Shown here in pieces: positions 11,653-21,714 of a stretch of 64,000 nt of DNA. This stretch comes from Oscarella lobularis. Its lineage: Eukaryota > Porifera > Homoscleromorpha > Homosclerophorida > Oscarellidae. The stretch covers positions 2,356,001 through 2,420,000 of the forward strand of contig NC_089182.1 of the NCBI RefSeq assembly GCF_947507565.1, in the 5' to 3' direction. A program made the position numbers and the translations under genes. Every line of letters starts with the position of its first letter. Position 1 is the stretch's first letter. The notes beneath the pieces are model-generated. The model searched no databases, was not told the DNA's origin, and saw only the letters and a list, made by a program, of their open reading frames with translations.

Positions 11653-11671
11653 TTTTAAAATACTATATAAT

Positions 11672-12176
11672 TCACACATCGTCCGCTGAAATAAATCTTA
11701 ATTTTGCCTGCAACCGGCGAATTTTCTCTGATTTCGCATTGGTATCGGCAAAATGGGAAGGACCGATGGCCTCGTCTTCAACAGTTGACGTCGAACCTTT
11801 ATCATCACTGCTGCAGCAAGTGTCACCGCTACTACTCGATGTCTCCTCATCTTCGTGCTTCAGAAAAATATTTGTTGTAGTTGCAACTGATTTCTCTTTC
11901 ACAATTTCATCATCCGGCTGCGGCTGGGAATTTTGACTGGCTGCAAAATGACGGTACAATTCTAAAACTCTCATTCTCAAACCACCGTTTACCTTTTTCT
12001 TCTTGATGTATAGAAGACTTGCTTATCGTTGACGCAGGTGCTTGAGAATTGTCGTCGCTGCTTACTATCTCAATTTGAAAGACGTCGTTCAAGTCTGCGG
12101 CGTTGTCACTTGGTGACTTTTTCTTGGCTTTTGGGCCACTAACATCAACGCAAGAACAACAGCTACGCCGCGGCAT
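11672..12176 (-). CDS. Small acidic, Ser-rich hypothetical protein
   Basis: Two exons (12176-11993 and 11940-11672, phase 1 junction, GT-AG intron of 52 bp) give 150 residues. The start reads MPRRSCCSCVDVSG, followed by a Lys-rich patch (GPKAKKKSP), a long disordered Ser/Asp/Glu middle (ETSSSSGDTCCSSDD) and a basic, helical C-terminus (KSEKIRRLQAKLRF). I do not recognise the family. The basic patches would suit a nuclear protein, but that is a guess. It is convergent with glutamate receptor 2 and divergent from SREK1. Confidence 0.6.
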
Positions 12177-12582
12177 AACTAATGTTGTGTGACGTCACAA
12201 AGTAAGTGCAGATAGATTATTTGAGCACACGTGCGCCAGAGAGCCAGAATCATTCTATCGCTAAATATTTTGGACCGGAAGTAATTGGATCTGCTTCACT
12301 TCCGGTCCGGATCAGGGTTTATTTCCGCTGTCCTGGCGAGATGATATTGCAAATTGGATTACCTGAACTGAACTGAACTGAACCGGTACGGCCTGGATCG
12401 AGAACGGCTCTCCCACACCGTCCCCCCGACTGCGTCGTACCGTATTTTGATTATGGACCTCCCGGTCGACACGTATTGCTAGGTTGATTCATAGATGTGG
12501 TTGATTCACGGCGAGCGAATTCTATCGACTCACGTGTTCTCAAAGGAGCCCGTATCGACGATCGACGACAAGGTTCGAGCCC
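12177..12582. promoter_or_regulatory. Divergent promoter region
   Basis: About 400 bp between two start codons on opposite strands. It contains a near-palindrome ggaccggaagtaatt...aattgg...cttccggtcc around 12271-12308 with two inverted CCGGAAGT (ETS-type) cores, and a short ctgaa tandem (about 12364-12384). No ORF of note. Confidence 0.45.
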
Positions 12583-13596
12583 ATGCCGCGATACGGACGC
12601 GTTATTCAAGTGACCAACGTCACTCCGTCGGCCACCAAGGAACAGATGCAGGAGCTGTTTGGCTTTTTGGGTCCCGTCGAAAGCATAAAACTCGTTCCCG
12701 ACCCGTTCGTAACGCGCACGTCGCATACCTTTCCTCTCGCAATAAACCGCTCGTCTTCACAGCGATCTAGGCAACGCGAACGTGGTTTCAAGAGCGTGTT
12801 TTGTCCTCTACGAAAAGACGGAATCGTGCTCGCTCGCCCTGCACCTCACCAACACGGTGTTCATCGACAAAGCCATTATCGTCGTTCCCGTAGCAACAGG
12901 CAAGTTTGGAAAAAATTACCTCGAATGTGTAATCAATTAATTAATTAATTAATATTGTTTAATTAACAGAGGTTTTGCCTACTGATGACGTTGCATTGCA
13001 GTTGGCCACTCCTCGGGCCCCAGTGGTAAGCTGAAGTATCTTGTCCTCTCGATTCATTTTCCTCAATGTCTCTGCTTCTATTCTCTAGCTCAACAAAGCG
13101 GTGCCGGACGCGACGCAGAAGGCAAATGAAACGATGAGGACTGTGTGTGTAGGAAACGTCGACAAAGGGGTAAGGCGGCTTGATGTGCGGAACTGCGTCT
13201 TCTTCATATTTGTGGGTCTGTTTGCAGCTGACGTCGGATCAGCTCAAGAGCATTTTCGAAGAATGTGGGGAAGTGAAGAACGTCCAGCTGTCGATGGACG
13301 AGTCTCAGCCGACTAAGTGAGCGGAAATTGCAGCAGTGCACTCTCTTTTTTCTAGACTTCTTCTATTCTTAGATTCGGGTTTGTTGAATTCGCCAGTGAA
13401 GCGTCCGTCGAAAAAGCCGTCCATCTGTCAGGACTCCGAGTTGGAAGCTTCGATATTAAGTGAGAGAAACTCGCCCTCCTTCGTTTCTCCTCTCACTGTC
13501 CCTTTGTATATATATAGAGTTGACTATTCTAACGCTGTCGTTGGCCAATCTCAGTCTGCCTCTGCTCGTGTGGTACAAGCCGCCTTGGAAAAAGTG
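12583..13596 (+). CDS. SREK1: SREK1-like splicing regulator (3' end lost in gap)
   Basis: The ATG at 12583 starts an RRM reading VIQVTNVTPSATKEQMQELF, FGFLG, then in exon 2 NVVSRACFVLYEK and LHLTNTVFIDKAIIVVPVAT, which is the unusual first RRM of SREK1/SRrp86. The third exon supplies EVLPTDDVALQLATP, followed by a second RRM (RTVCVGNVDKG, FGFVEFASEASVEKAVHLSG, VDYSNAVV). The expected Arg-Ser-rich C-terminus is not seen because the sequence runs into a 200-N gap at 13597. The intron at 12900-12969 starts with GCAAGT and ends CAG; splicing it joins the frame exactly as in the vertebrate protein. Role: SR-family splicing regulation in the nucleus. Head-to-head with the small acidic gene. Confidence 0.85.
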
Positions 13597-13796
13597 NNNN
13601 NNNNNNNNNNNNNNNNNNNNNNNNNNNNNNNNNNNNNNNNNNNNNNNNNNNNNNNNNNNNNNNNNNNNNNNNNNNNNNNNNNNNNNNNNNNNNNNNNNNN
13701 NNNNNNNNNNNNNNNNNNNNNNNNNNNNNNNNNNNNNNNNNNNNNNNNNNNNNNNNNNNNNNNNNNNNNNNNNNNNNNNNNNNNNNNNNNNNNNNN
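13597..13796. other. Assembly gap (200 N)
   Basis: Exactly 200 Ns. The left side is inside SREK1 and the right side is inside the catalytic domain of a terminal uridylyltransferase, so the 3' end of one gene and the 5' end of the next are both missing. The gap size is probably a placeholder. Confidence 0.99.
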
Positions 13797-16437
13797 ATCA
13801 CGTGTTAGCCAAAGTGGAGAGTTTCGTGCGTTCAGCTTACGATGGTAAGGAGAGGAGGAGAGGGGAGGAGCACGTTTTAGTCATTATTGACGTCAAGGCT
13901 GCAAGTTGACGCTGTTTGGATCATCTGTAAACGGCTTTGGCTTCCGAAACAGTGACATGGACATCAGCATGACGCACCCTACGGAGGTGAGTGTAAGACC
14001 TGACGTCTGCTTTGCTCTGTCTAATTTTTGTTTGTTTTTGTTTAGATCTTTGATCCCGGAGCCGTTGTGAGAAAGCTTTCTGAGATGTTTAAGTCAAAGC
14101 GCCGTAGGACATTACAGCTGTTGTGTGAATCACTCTTTGAAATATTGATTATATTAGGAGAATATTCCGCGGTCCTAGCAATACCAAATGCGAGGATACC
14201 AATTGTCAAATTTCGTCACAATGATAGGTAACGGTAGAAAAAGCGTTGAAGTTCACGTATACACACGCACATTGCAGTGGACTCGAGGGAGATATATCCA
14301 TGGACAATGCTCTCGTAAGTGAACGTCTTGAGCACAAATAAAAGAAACTGGAACGTATTTGTAGGCGCAAAGAAACACGGCTATGCTTCGGCTCTACTGC
14401 AACTTTGATCCTCGTGTAAAGACGCTGGGGTATTGCATAAAGGCATTTGCGAAGGTCAGTAGCGCGCGATTGCACTTTATACCGCTAATGTTGGTTTGTG
14501 AAACGCAGATTTCTGAAATTGGAGACGCTGCAAGAGGAAGTCTTTCATCCTATGCCTACGTTCTCATGGTCTTGCATTATCTCCAGCGGACCGAGCCTCC
14601 TGTCATACCTTGCTTGCAAGAGGTACTAAATAAATGATAACTGGTCGTTGTAAAGGCTGGCTTTGCACTAGATATACGAAGGAGACGAGAAGCCGGTGAG
14701 GGAATGCGAAGGTTGGAACGCCTACTATTGCAGCGATATTGAAAAAATTGTATGTAAACTTTATATCGGGGGTTGAGAGTTTTTTCTTACTCTGCTGTAC
14801 TGCTCAAGAGAAAACTCTGGGGCAAATCCAAGAATTGGAAGTCTGCGGGAGAGCTTTGGCTGGGATTGCTGAGGTGCGTAATAGAGAGTCCTGGCAAAGC
14901 TGAGAAATCATTTGCTTGGTGTAGATATTACTGCGAAGAATTTGATTTTAAAACGATGGTAGTTAGTCCCAAGCAACTTGGACCGTTGACGAAGTTTGAA
15001 AAGGGATGGGCTAGTAGACCACTTGCAGTTGAAGGCACGTCAAAATTCTTTGCTATACGTATTATCGTTACGTTCACCTAGATCCCTTTAAACTGAGTCA
15101 TAATCTTGGCGGCGGTGTGACGCGAAAAAGTGAGCCAGCGAGAGATCTTCGCTGTTTACTAAGAAATGATTTTTTTCAGTGAGAAAATTTATCTTGGAGT
15201 GTTTTGCGAATGCCCGAGCTCATTTTGGCTCGAACAGACCTTGCCCTGTACCTGACATTTGCGTGAGAAAATTTCAAGCAGACTGTTGACAGCATACTCG
15301 CATCGCTCTTTTTTGTAGGACTACTATTTCAATCCCGTCACACTGACGAATAATAGTCAGCCGCCGAGTGACAAAAGCTGTCGCGAATGTGGTCAGTATG
15401 GTCACTTTGCCGCCGACTGCCCGAACAAAGAAGACAGGGGACGAAATAAACGAAGTTAGGAAAAGCACCGTCTTTGGAACAATTTCTCTATATCGATCTC
15501 TTCAGCTGGATATCATAGAATGTACTACCGATTTTTGAAACAGTGCCACGTAAGTCGCACTAAGGATCACGTTGCACCTCGCAAGAAGGACGCTAATACG
15601 ACGTTCTTCGAATCGCTTCTGACGACAGGGAAGTCGGAACAGGAAAAAGCGCCGGCGCCCGCTGCTAGCTTGTTGCAGCTCGTGCCCGATCAAGTGACTC
15701 GCAAACGAATGCTTGCTGCCTCTGCGGAGAAAGCAAAGCCACCGGCTACTGAGGAACAGCAACCGCGGCAACCGCCGACGGTAGATATGAAGCCGGCTGC
15801 TACTAGTAGTCAACAACCCTTCGGTCAACCGCCTGGTTTGGGACCCCAGCCTTCCCCCGTTGTTCCGTCGACGTTGCAACCGCCTTACCGTCCACAAAGT
15901 GCCTACTCTCAACCAGTCCATTCTTCTCAGTATCCGCTGGCACAGCCACAGTCTCGACCGGTGCTCCTACCTCCTCAATCTCAGACGTCGGTACAATTTT
16001 CATCTCAACCGATGACTCAGCATCCTTCTCAAACTCGACCCGTCTACCTACCACCTCAGTCCCAGCCTCAAATGCCAACGTCTGCTACCGCTCAATTCCG
16101 AACCGGGGTGCCAGCAGCTCAAGCACCGATGATGTCACCACAGCTTCAGCAACAGCAACAGCAGCAGCACACCGTGCTGGCAATCGAGCAACAGTGCAAG
16201 GCGTGGATTGACTACTATTTGGCACAACTGCAGGCCTATCAGAAACAGGAAATGCAATTTAGACAACAATTGCACACGCAGGATGGTGAACATCTTCGGG
16301 AGGCTCTTTCAACCAACTTGCAGTATCAGCACCAAATAGCAGGCCATGTGAACGCACTCAAGCAACAGATGGCTCGTCTCCCCGGATGGCCCTCAACCAT
16401 GGGACCTCCAAGTAGGAAATCACTAACTACATTGTGA
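13797..16437 (+). CDS. TUT4/TUT7-type terminal uridylyltransferase (5' end in gap)
   Basis: Many small exons encode the catalytic module of TUT4/7. Nucleotidyltransferase motif LFGSSVNGFGFRNSDMDIS supplies Gly-Ser and the paired Asp; GLEGDISMDNAL gives the third Asp. The PAP-associated part reads FDPRVKTLGYCIKAFAK, GDAARGSLSSYAYVLMVLHY, GELWLGLLRYY and SHNLGGGVTRK. It ends with a CCHC zinc knuckle, CRECGQYGHFAADCP. An intron with phase 1 then appears to join a Gln/Pro-rich C-terminal exon (about 15505-16437) with a poly-Gln run near 16148-16168 and a final helical segment. The enzyme adds uridines to RNA 3' ends. TUT4/7 N-terminal zinc fingers, if any, would lie in the gap. The Q/P tail could instead be a separate gene. 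Confidence 0.85.
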
Positions 16438-16632
16438 TTAGCAACGACTTTTTTTTATAGAGGCTCCTGGTCGTCTTTAGGCCACTAAACGTTTGAAACC
16501 GCTTTTTCTTGTGAGTTATTACGTGCGTGTTGATAGAAAATTTTTAGGCTTTTAAGGTTGGATGCGTCAGCGTCAATACAGAGAGAAGCCCACTACAAAA
16601 AATAATAATAACGTTCTCTTTTTTTTTCTTTC

Positions 16633-17879
16633 CTAGAGTCTGCACACCACGCCATTCAGCTGCTCAGTAAATGCCTTGAAGGAAAACTTTCGAACGACCC
16701 TTTCCTTTCCAGCCGGTCCCAACCGATCGGTCAGCCCCGGATCGACGACGAATTTCTTCATAGCGGCGGCGAACTCGTCGGCAGTGGGTTCGCACAGGAA
16801 TCCGGTTGAACCGTGTTCAATCGATTCGAGAGGACCGCCGCTGTTAACCGCTATCACCGGTCGACTCATGTACATCGCCTCGACGGGACAAATGCCAAAG
16901 TGTTCGTTCGACGGCGTATAAATCAGCGCGACGCAACGAGACAGAAGCGTCAGCTTCTCGTCGTCGGTGAACGATCGCACGAAGGTGACGTGATCGTCGA
17001 GATCGTTCCTCGTCGCGCTTTCTCTCAATTCGGCGTAGTGTTCGACGTTTTCCGTCACGCGTTCGTCGTAGCCGCCTGCCATGACGAGATGGACGCCTTT
17101 CCAGTCGCTTGTCGACACTTGGCTCCGCAGGCGCGCCATTGCTTCCAAAGCCAATACGAGATTCTTTTTTCTCTCGTATCGATTGATGGAGAGAAAGACG
17201 ACGTGAGCCGACGGAGGGAGAAGGTTTGCGCTAGGCGGCGCGGGTTTGGCGTCAAAGGCGGAAAAATTCAACGACGGATAGAGAATTTCGGGTCGTTTTT
17301 TCAATGAGGGAAACGATCGAAGGTAGGTATCAGCAGTGAAACTGCTGTTAACGAGTATAGCGTGTGCCATACCAGTCGTTTTCTCCTCAACCCAGTCCAG
17401 GGGCAATCGATAGGCAGCCTTCGAGATAAAAGATGAACCTCCTACAATCAATGACCCCTCCTACGTACCTTGAGTGACGTGTCCCGCTTTGCGAGCAACT
17501 TATCGGGAAAGTGACAGTAGAAGAGGACTTTCGACGACGGACTAAAGAGTCGGAGTAGGGGAATGCAAGCGGACACCTGATCGCAGACGAATACGTCGAA
17601 ACGTCCCGCGGAGATTGCGTACAGAGCGACGAACATCATGCGAATGAAAGCGCACAGCGCGTAGCAGCGATCGGCGATCCTGCGCGGCAGCCAGTCGCCG
17701 ACGCACGTCACGTCGAGCTGGCCGTCGCGCGTTTCGCTGAAGCAGTGCTTCGGATCGTGGTGAGCTGTGAAGAGGCGAACGTCGTGTTTTTTCGATTTGA
17801 GCGCCAGTGCTGCATCCACGACGAGTCGCTCGGCTCCTCCGATGCCCAAATCTGGATGAAGAAAGGCGATTTTTACCAT
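16633..17879 (-). CDS. ALG2: ALG2 mannosyltransferase
   Basis: Two exons (17879-17469 and 17418-16633) join in phase 0 to give 398 residues, the usual ALG2 size. The N-terminus reads [20 protein letters not shown], the GT4 nucleotide-sugar glycosyltransferase start; later come [32 protein letters not shown] at the splice join, [13 protein letters not shown]-like ([13 protein letters not shown]) and the EX7E motif in [23 protein letters not shown]2 adds the second and third mannose to Man-GlcNAc2-PP-dolichol on the cytosolic face of the ER. The acceptor was chosen by comparison with the family; an upstream acceptor would insert about seven residues. Its ATG is 106 bp from that of BTF3, head to head. 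Confidence 0.93.
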
Positions 17880-17985
17880 TTCTAGTCCGGGTTTCTCGGG
17901 TAAGTAGGAAACAATCACGATGCTGTCATTACGCAGTCGCAAATTGCCAGAAATCCTCGTGGCGTGACTCGATTTCTTCCAAGCG

Positions 17986-18932
17986 ATGAATCCCGATAAA
18001 CTGAAGCAGCTACAAGAGCAAGTTCGCATTGGCGGACGAGTGAGCAAAGCGAAAATCGATCGTCGTGACTTTTCACCGAGGAATCTGTGCAGGGAACGCA
18101 GCGACGAAAGCGAAAAGTCGTTCATCGAACGGCGACAACGGACGACAAGAAAGTCCAAGTGAGCGTAGAATAAACGCCATAGTAAGGCGCGGTGTATCGA
18201 GCGGGCGCTTCGTGTCTAAAGAGCACGCTCAAGCGATTGGGAGTCAATGCCATTCCGGGAATCGAAGAAGTGAATATGTTCAAAGACGACGGCTACGTGA
18301 TTCACTTCAACAATCCGAAAGGTGCTTTGGGGGGAAAAAATACGAAGGAAATAGTAAATTGACGCGTGTGATGACGCAATCCCATAACTTCCTCCAGGAC
18401 ACCTGGGGTAAATGATAAAAGGCTTTTCCTTGTAGTGCAAGCTTCTTTGGGTGCCAACACTTTTTCTGTGACTGGGCATTCAGAAACAAAGCGTAGGTTT
18501 TTTCGTCTATCTTGTGCGATTTATTTTTTTTTATCTGGGTTTCTTATAGCTATTACAGATATGCTGCCGAACATTTTGAATCAGTTGCTGGGCGTGAGTC
18601 GACCGGTCTGCCTCAGATAATATGGCCTGATATTTTATCTTTTGGTGCTGTAGGGATCTGATCAGTTAAAGAAACTGGCCGAATCATTGCCTAAACGTGA
18701 CAATCCAAACAGGAAAAAAGATTCAATTTGAATGACATGTATTTTGCAGCCACGGCTAAGGATGGTGAAGCCAAGGAGGAAGGTGATGGGGGCGCCGAAG
18801 ACAAGAAGGAAGATGAAGATGATGATGATGAAGTGCCAGGTAGATGTCTAATGTAAAAAAATACATAAATTAATTCTAAACGTTCTAGATCTCGTGGGCG
18901 ATTTTGATGAACCGTCGAAGAATGAGTCATAG
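17986..18932 (+). CDS. BTF3: BTF3 / NAC-beta subunit
   Basis: Eight short exons give about 160 residues. The start is [19 protein letters not shown] with the ribosome-binding RRKRK stretch, then the NAC domain ([50 protein letters not shown]) and an acidic tail ending [14 protein letters not shown]. It pairs with NAC-alpha at the ribosome exit tunnel to shield nascent chains. Introns are roughly 50-90 bp. It shares a 106-bp promoter with ALG2 and converges on the small Cys-rich gene, with 66 bp between the stops. Confidence 0.95.
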
Positions 18933-18998
18933 AAGGTCTGGGGGGGGGGTCCCAGTTGAAGTAAAAACGGTTCAGGAATAGTTAGAATAAAAGTTCCA

Positions 18999-19406
18999 TC
19001 ATAGACCCAACTCCTAAAGGAAAAAAAGTGCGCGCAATTCACGTCGTCCACCGTGCACCTTACAGTGTCAATGTTATCCGATGTCTTATACGAATATTTC
19101 GGCGGTTGTCTTGGCGATGGGTTTTCTTTTCTCGAATCTCCCTCGCTGTCTTCTTGACGCGTTGCCTTTGCCTTGCTCGGCGTTCCCACGCAGTGAGAGC
19201 ACTTGTAGCCGCTCGAGCGTTTGAGCGCGAGACCGGCGTGAATGCAGGCGGGGCACCACGACGAGCCGCAAACGACGCAGGACGTGCGTCCCTGTCCGCC
19301 GCAGCCGCAGCCCGGGCAGGTCGACGTCGACAACCTAGAAAGCGAATTTGTATGAATTTCGTCGATTTGCGGAGGGGCGGATTTACGGTTGAGGATGGAG
19401 ATTCAT
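18999..19406 (-). CDS. Small Cys-rich putative zinc protein
   Basis: Three exons fit in frame: 19406-19387, 19334-19064 and 19013-18999, giving 101 residues. Exon 2 begins CPGCGCGGQGRTSCVVCG followed by WCPAC and a later CSHC, a CxxCxCxGxG pattern resembling half of a DnaJ-type zinc finger. The C-terminal half is polar and charged (DSEGDSRKENPSPRQPP), ending DNIDTELGL. I do not recognise a named family. The first and last exons are tiny and rest on splice motifs (GTAAAT, GTAAGG) and phase. Head to head with PIGW, 66 bp between start codons. Confidence 0.6.
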
Positions 19407-19472
19407 GGTCACGCCTCAAGTTGTTACGGGGGCTTAGCGCGTGACCATAAAAGGAAAGAGTCGTTCGGAAAT

Positions 19473-21087
19473 ATGAACAGCTCGGAATATCGAGCTCTTC
19501 AGGAGGCGTTCGTGGCCAATTGGAATGGGACGAGTCTTTTTGAAGTGTCCAATGTCGTTTCGTCGGCTCCAGCTGGCCTAATGCTCTACAGATTCGTGGC
19601 ACGAAGCAAAACTCCGCATCCAACTTGGTGGGCAATGTTTTAGCGTCACTCTGGGGCCCTAGAAAATCTCGATAACAAATAGTTGAAGCCACAGCGCCTA
19701 TAAATTGCTCTCTAAGGGCAAGGCCTATGAGCACAGCCTCAGGTTCTGATAACGCGGTCATTAGCTGATCAAAATCTCAGAGGTCGTGCCAGTAGCAAAA
19801 CTGTAATGAACTGTACGCAGTAGTAGTAGAATCTCTTTTCTTTTTTCTCCAGGCTTGCTGTACTGATTGACCATTTATTCATCGTGCTTCCTCTCCTCCT
19901 TACAATGACAGTCGGCTCAGATTGGACTCTTCTCATCAATCTATCCCTTCTTTTGCTCTCCTTTTGCGCTTCCTGCCTTTCCTATTCAGAATGGCCCGCT
20001 TCTCTCCCTCCACTACCTACGCGTCGTCCTTTTATCACGGCTTATCGAGCGAGCATCAACATCGCCACCGCCGTGGCCATACTAGCCGTCGACTTTCCCA
20101 TATTTCCGCGTCGCTTTGCCAAAACGGAAACGTACGGAACGAGCGTGATGGACGTCGGCGTGGGCGCCTTTATCGTCTCCAATGCTATCGTCGCTCGTAA
20201 GGAGAGCCTCGGAAAGGCAATCCGAGGCTCGGCTCCTCTAATTCTACTCGGACTTGCGAGACTATTTACAATCAAGGCGACGGACTATCAGGAACACGTA
20301 ACGGAATACGGTGTTCATTGGAATTTTTTCTTCACGTTGGCCGTTGTGAAGATACTGAGTTCCGTCTTGATTTCGCATCTCGGTTCGCGTAGATTAGGAT
20401 TGATTGGGTTATGTATTGGCTGTGCCTATCAGCTTTGTCTCTCGTTTACGGGTCTAAGAGAGCGTCTTCTTAGCGATTCTCAGAGAACGGGTTTGCTTGA
20501 TGCCAATCGTGAGGGGATTGCATCGTGTTTTGGATACCTGGCTTTGTACATGTTGGCTGTGGAGCTGGGTCGGTTTTTGTCGGTGGCGAGAAGCCGTTTC
20601 AGAGACTGGGTTATCTGTCTCTTCGTTTTGATTAGTATCGATGTCTTCCTCTATGGAATCCTTGCCTTGCTCACGTCGTATGTTGAGCCTGTTTCAAGGC
20701 GAATGGCCAATCTCAGCTATGTGATATGGCAGGTAAATGCATATTAATTAAGTAAATCAACGGTTTTATTTTCCTTCTGTCTAGCTTGGTTACAACGTGT
20801 ATCTACTGGTCGTTTTTCTTCTGGTCGACGTAGCATGTCTCTTATTTGCATCACGAAATACCAGCGCCAACGTATTGGGTAACGGCTCCCTTATTGAATC
20901 TATAAGTCAAAATCAGCTAGCATACTTCCTACTTGCCAACTTATTGACGGGATGCGTCAATTTGTGCATGTACACTGTAACAGCACCGACTTTGCTCAGT
21001 TTCACTGTTGTATTTCTATATATGCTGACACTGACCGTCCTTATATCAGCTTTGTACGTGTACAACATTAGAACTAAAGTTTGGTAA
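19473..21087 (+). CDS. PIGW: PIGW, GPI inositol acyltransferase
   Basis: Exons 19473-19627, 19853-20732 and 20785-21087 join in frame to 445 residues. The start MNSSEYRALQEAFVANWNGT matches the PIGW/GWT1 N-terminus, and the family signature FPRRFAKTETYGTSVMDVGV is intact, followed by HWNFFFTLAVVKI. Many hydrophobic segments agree with a polytopic ER membrane protein. It acylates the inositol of GlcN-PI early in GPI-anchor synthesis. The first intron (225 bp) is long for this region. Its stop is only 13 bp from the stop of the convergent REX1BD gene. Confidence 0.94.
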
Positions 21088-21100
21088 ATTATTTTTATTG

Positions 21101-21598
21101 TTACTCGTCGTCGTTCACTAAAAGGTCTTCAGCCTCATACTTAATTTCATCTAGGCATTCGTTAATTTTCTCTACAACTCTACGTAGTTCGCTTGTGAGC
21201 TGGGCAATGACGTCGCTCTCCTCCCAACTTTCTCCAGCATCTGCAGCTTCTTGCTTCGCTATGTGAGATCTAGCTGTCTGTATAATCAGTACACGGTGAA
21301 AATAGAGAAAGGTAATATAAATACTCTTTACCAGCTCTAGTTTCCTTTTCTCTTCTTCCTGCAGGTTTCGTACCAATAGGGCAATATCGCTTTGCCCACT
21401 TTTCGTCAATTCGGTTTCCGCTGCTCTTATTTGCCTCGAAATTTTATTAAATTCTTGCGTGACGTCATTAACTAATTGACGATACGTGACGAAGTCTCTA
21501 GGTTGTGACGTCAAATATGAAGTGTATCCCCTGAACGGACCAAAAAAACGTAAAAGAAACGACGACATCGATCTTAATCTACTTGTCAAATTTTGCAT
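21101..21598 (-). CDS. REX1BD: REX1 domain protein (REX1BD-like)
   Basis: Exons 21598-21332 and 21277-21101 join in phase 0 to 147 residues. The core reads YRQLVNDVTQEFNKISRQIR then EEEKRKLELTARSH, typical of the Rex1 DNA-repair domain family (required for excision 1-B), and the rest is helical coiled coil ending in an acidic tail (EDLLVNDDE). The family was named from an algal repair mutant; its role in animals is poorly defined. Head to head with the YWTD/EGF/NTR gene, 116 bp between start codons. Confidence 0.8.
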   Translation of the reverse strand: MQNLTSRLRSMSSFLLRFFGPFRGYTSYLTSQPRDFVTYRQLVNDVTQEFNKISRQIRAAETELTKSGQSDIALLVRNLQEEEKRKLELVKSIYITFLYFHRVLIIQTARSHIAKQEAADAGESWEESDVIAQLTSELRRVVEKINECLDEIKYEAEDLLVNDDE

Positions 21599-21714
21599 AG
21601 ACTTTTACTCGTTCCTGCTGCAGCCGAAAAATCTGTCTGATCGAATCGGCAGACATGATAAACTTTCAGTGTAAGAACCGGACGTTTTTGATATCAATTC
21701 CAGCGGGGAGCACA

